Shown here piece by piece: positions 62,694-64,000 of a stretch of 64,000 nt of DNA. Both the position numbers and the translations under genes were made by a program. The stretch comes from Lasioglossum baleicum (taxonomy: Eukaryota > Arthropoda > Insecta > Hymenoptera > Halictidae). Below the pieces are notes generated by a model. That model was not told the DNA's origin. It did not search any database and worked only from the letters and a program-made list of their open reading frames with translations. The stretch is from the NCBI RefSeq assembly GCF_051020765.1, contig NC_134929.1, positions 3,994,786 to 4,058,785 on the forward strand. The letters run 5' to 3'. Position 1 is the stretch's first letter; each line of letters opens with the position of its first letter.

Positions 62694-64000
62694 GGGGTGC
62701 GTTCCGTTTCACGCTTCAACGCATGAATCGCTCAGAATTCCCTAGATCCCCACCACTTCTCGCGCATCAGCTACCACAGCTCTGAGGTGAAGCGTTTGAT
62801 GCGAAGTTAGTAGCGCTAAATTTGAAATCAAAAATGGCTGCTGCCATGGATGACAAAACGTTATCGGCTTTAACGTTATTTTTGTTAAATAAAAACATTG
62901 AACAAGTAGAATTGAACAATTGTAGTAGTGATTCGAGTGATACTACGGATATGAGTGACAGCGAAGATGAATTCAGCGAAGATGAATTAGAAGATACTTT
63001 TTTAAATTTTGATTTGGAGTTAATTAATACAATATTAATGGTTGGCGAAACGCGAGGAGAGATGGTTTTAACCGAAAAAATAGAAGATTATGTCGAGCGA
63101 GTTATACCTGGTTACTCTAGAACAGTATTCAAAGAACATTTTCGGTAAGTAACATAATTTGTTTTAAAAATAAAAATACTTTTTGATAATTGGTTACTAA
63201 AATGATTACATTTTTTAATAAATTTTATATCACGTTATTTTAGAATTTTTCCTGAAACTTTTGAAATGGTACTAAGAATAATTGGTCCAGCGTTATGTGA
63301 AACTAATAAATCCTCTGGTAGAAAACCAATACCAGCACAAAAGCAACTTCTTATTGCTATTTGGTTCATGGCTACTCCTGATTCTTATCGGTATTTACAT
63401 GAAGCAATATATATTAATATATTACAGACTGTCACGTTATTTAATCTATATGATAAATATATCATTGTTTCAGATCTGTATCGACAAAATTTGGAGTTGG
63501 CAAAGCAACTGCTTTTCGAGCATTAAGACGTGTTACATTTGTTCTCCATTGTATTGCTCCTCGATTTATTACATGGCCAAGAGGTCAAGTTGCTGTTAAT
63601 GTAATGCAAGAATTTGAAAAATCATGCGGTTTTCCCAATGTTATTGGAGCTATTGATGGGACGCATATTAAAATCCGAGCTCCCTCTGAAGATGCAAACT
63701 CATACATTAATCGAAAAGGCTTTCATTCCATCAACGTGCAAGTAATATGTAATTCTCTTGGTCAATTTACACACGTATATGCTGGACAGGTTGGATCGGT
63801 CCACGACTCTAGAGTTTTTCGGAACTCTCCAGTAGCCCGTTTTCTTGAATTACCTGCAGAGTATTTTCCGAATAATTCTCATATTATCGGAGATGCTGCA
63901 TATTCCATTCATCCCCACGTAATGGTGCCTTTTCGGAATAATGGACATCTGACAAACCGGCAAATAAATTTTAACTATTGTTTGTCATCCACGAGGATGG
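62694..64000 (+). mobile_element. Harbinger DNA transposon (5' part; continues past the window)
   Basis: Starts GGGGTGCGTTCCGTTTCACGC, a typical Harbinger-like terminal sequence, flush with the hAT right end. It carries a HARBI1-like transposase in three exons. The right end and target duplication are beyond the window. Confidence 0.75.
62834..64000 (+). CDS. HARBI1-like transposase, three exons, partial at the window end
   Basis: Exon 1 runs 62834-63144 from an ATG within AAAATGGCTGCTGCC. Intron 1 is 63145-63243 (GTAAGT...TTTTAG), exon 2 63244-63390, intron 2 63391-63473 (GTATTT...TTTCAG) and exon 3 63474 to the edge; both introns split a codon at the same phase. The protein has an acidic Ser/Asp-rich N-terminus, a helix-turn-helix-like FGVGKATAFRALRRV, and the DDE core with VIGAIDGTHIKIRAP (first Asp), VGSVHDSRVF (second) and IIGDAAYSIHP. 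The final Glu lies beyond the window. No stop or frameshift is seen, so the transposase may be intact. It moves the transposon by cut-and-paste into 3-bp targets. Confidence 0.88.

Overview
The window is transposable-element DNA from an arthropod, most likely an insect. This rests on the element types present: an errantivirus-like LTR element with a baculovirus-F-like envelope, a Gypsy element with a lentivirus-type tRNA-Lys primer site, a BED-finger hAT transposon and an intron-containing Harbinger. No host gene, rRNA, authentic tRNA gene, operon or CRISPR is visible. Nothing here suggests a prokaryote.

The layout is a nest of insertions. At the left edge lie a Copia RNase H scrap (2-133), a small foldback MITE (142-474) and one arm of a CACTGTCC foldback family (973-1469). 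A hAT transposon then runs from 1470 to 62693. Its transposase is split into exon 1 (10641-10832), exon 2 (11362-12322) and a C-terminal part (61289-62040). Into its 5' flank went an errantivirus-like LTR element (1625-9119; LTRs of 1067 bp with only a couple of differences; TSD TTAT). Into its transposase went TE-X (12323-61288), which has inverted terminal repeats of about 750 bp. TE-X was hit by a CACTGTCC foldback element, TE-Z (13756-59029, TSD TTA), and by another long-TIR element, TE-Y (59144-60636, TSD TGA). TE-Z was then opened by a 44-kb block of Gypsy sequence (14096-58289). A Harbinger transposon starts at 62694, flush with the hAT end, and runs off the window.

The errantivirus-like element is the most interesting gene set. 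It keeps gag, a protease/pre-RT remnant, env, an unknown basic ORF and a 193-aa ORF that is one complete extended Tudor domain, the module that in animals reads dimethyl-arginine on PIWI proteins. RT, RNase H and integrase are missing, with the pre-RT region fused in frame to env. Its RNA would carry two hairpin arrays: six hairpins with compensatory stem changes in each LTR, and five ACTAG/CTAGT hairpins just before gag.

The Gypsy block is not a set of independent insertions. It holds 12 LTR copies (7 reverse, 5 forward), one nearly complete coding unit (gag 14431-15501, pol 15438-19649 joined by a GGGAAAC frameshift site), three deleted gag-pol copies and five pol fragments. It also holds four 162-bp mini internal regions keeping only primer site and polypurine tract. 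The copies are arranged as 13.96-kb direct repeats and two nested pairs of inverted repeats. The same 48-nt filler junction occurs four times, and the block's ends show filler DNA and a 43-bp target duplication. This fits amplification by template switching or concatemer insertion after the junctions formed. Misassembly of a palindromic array must be excluded first.
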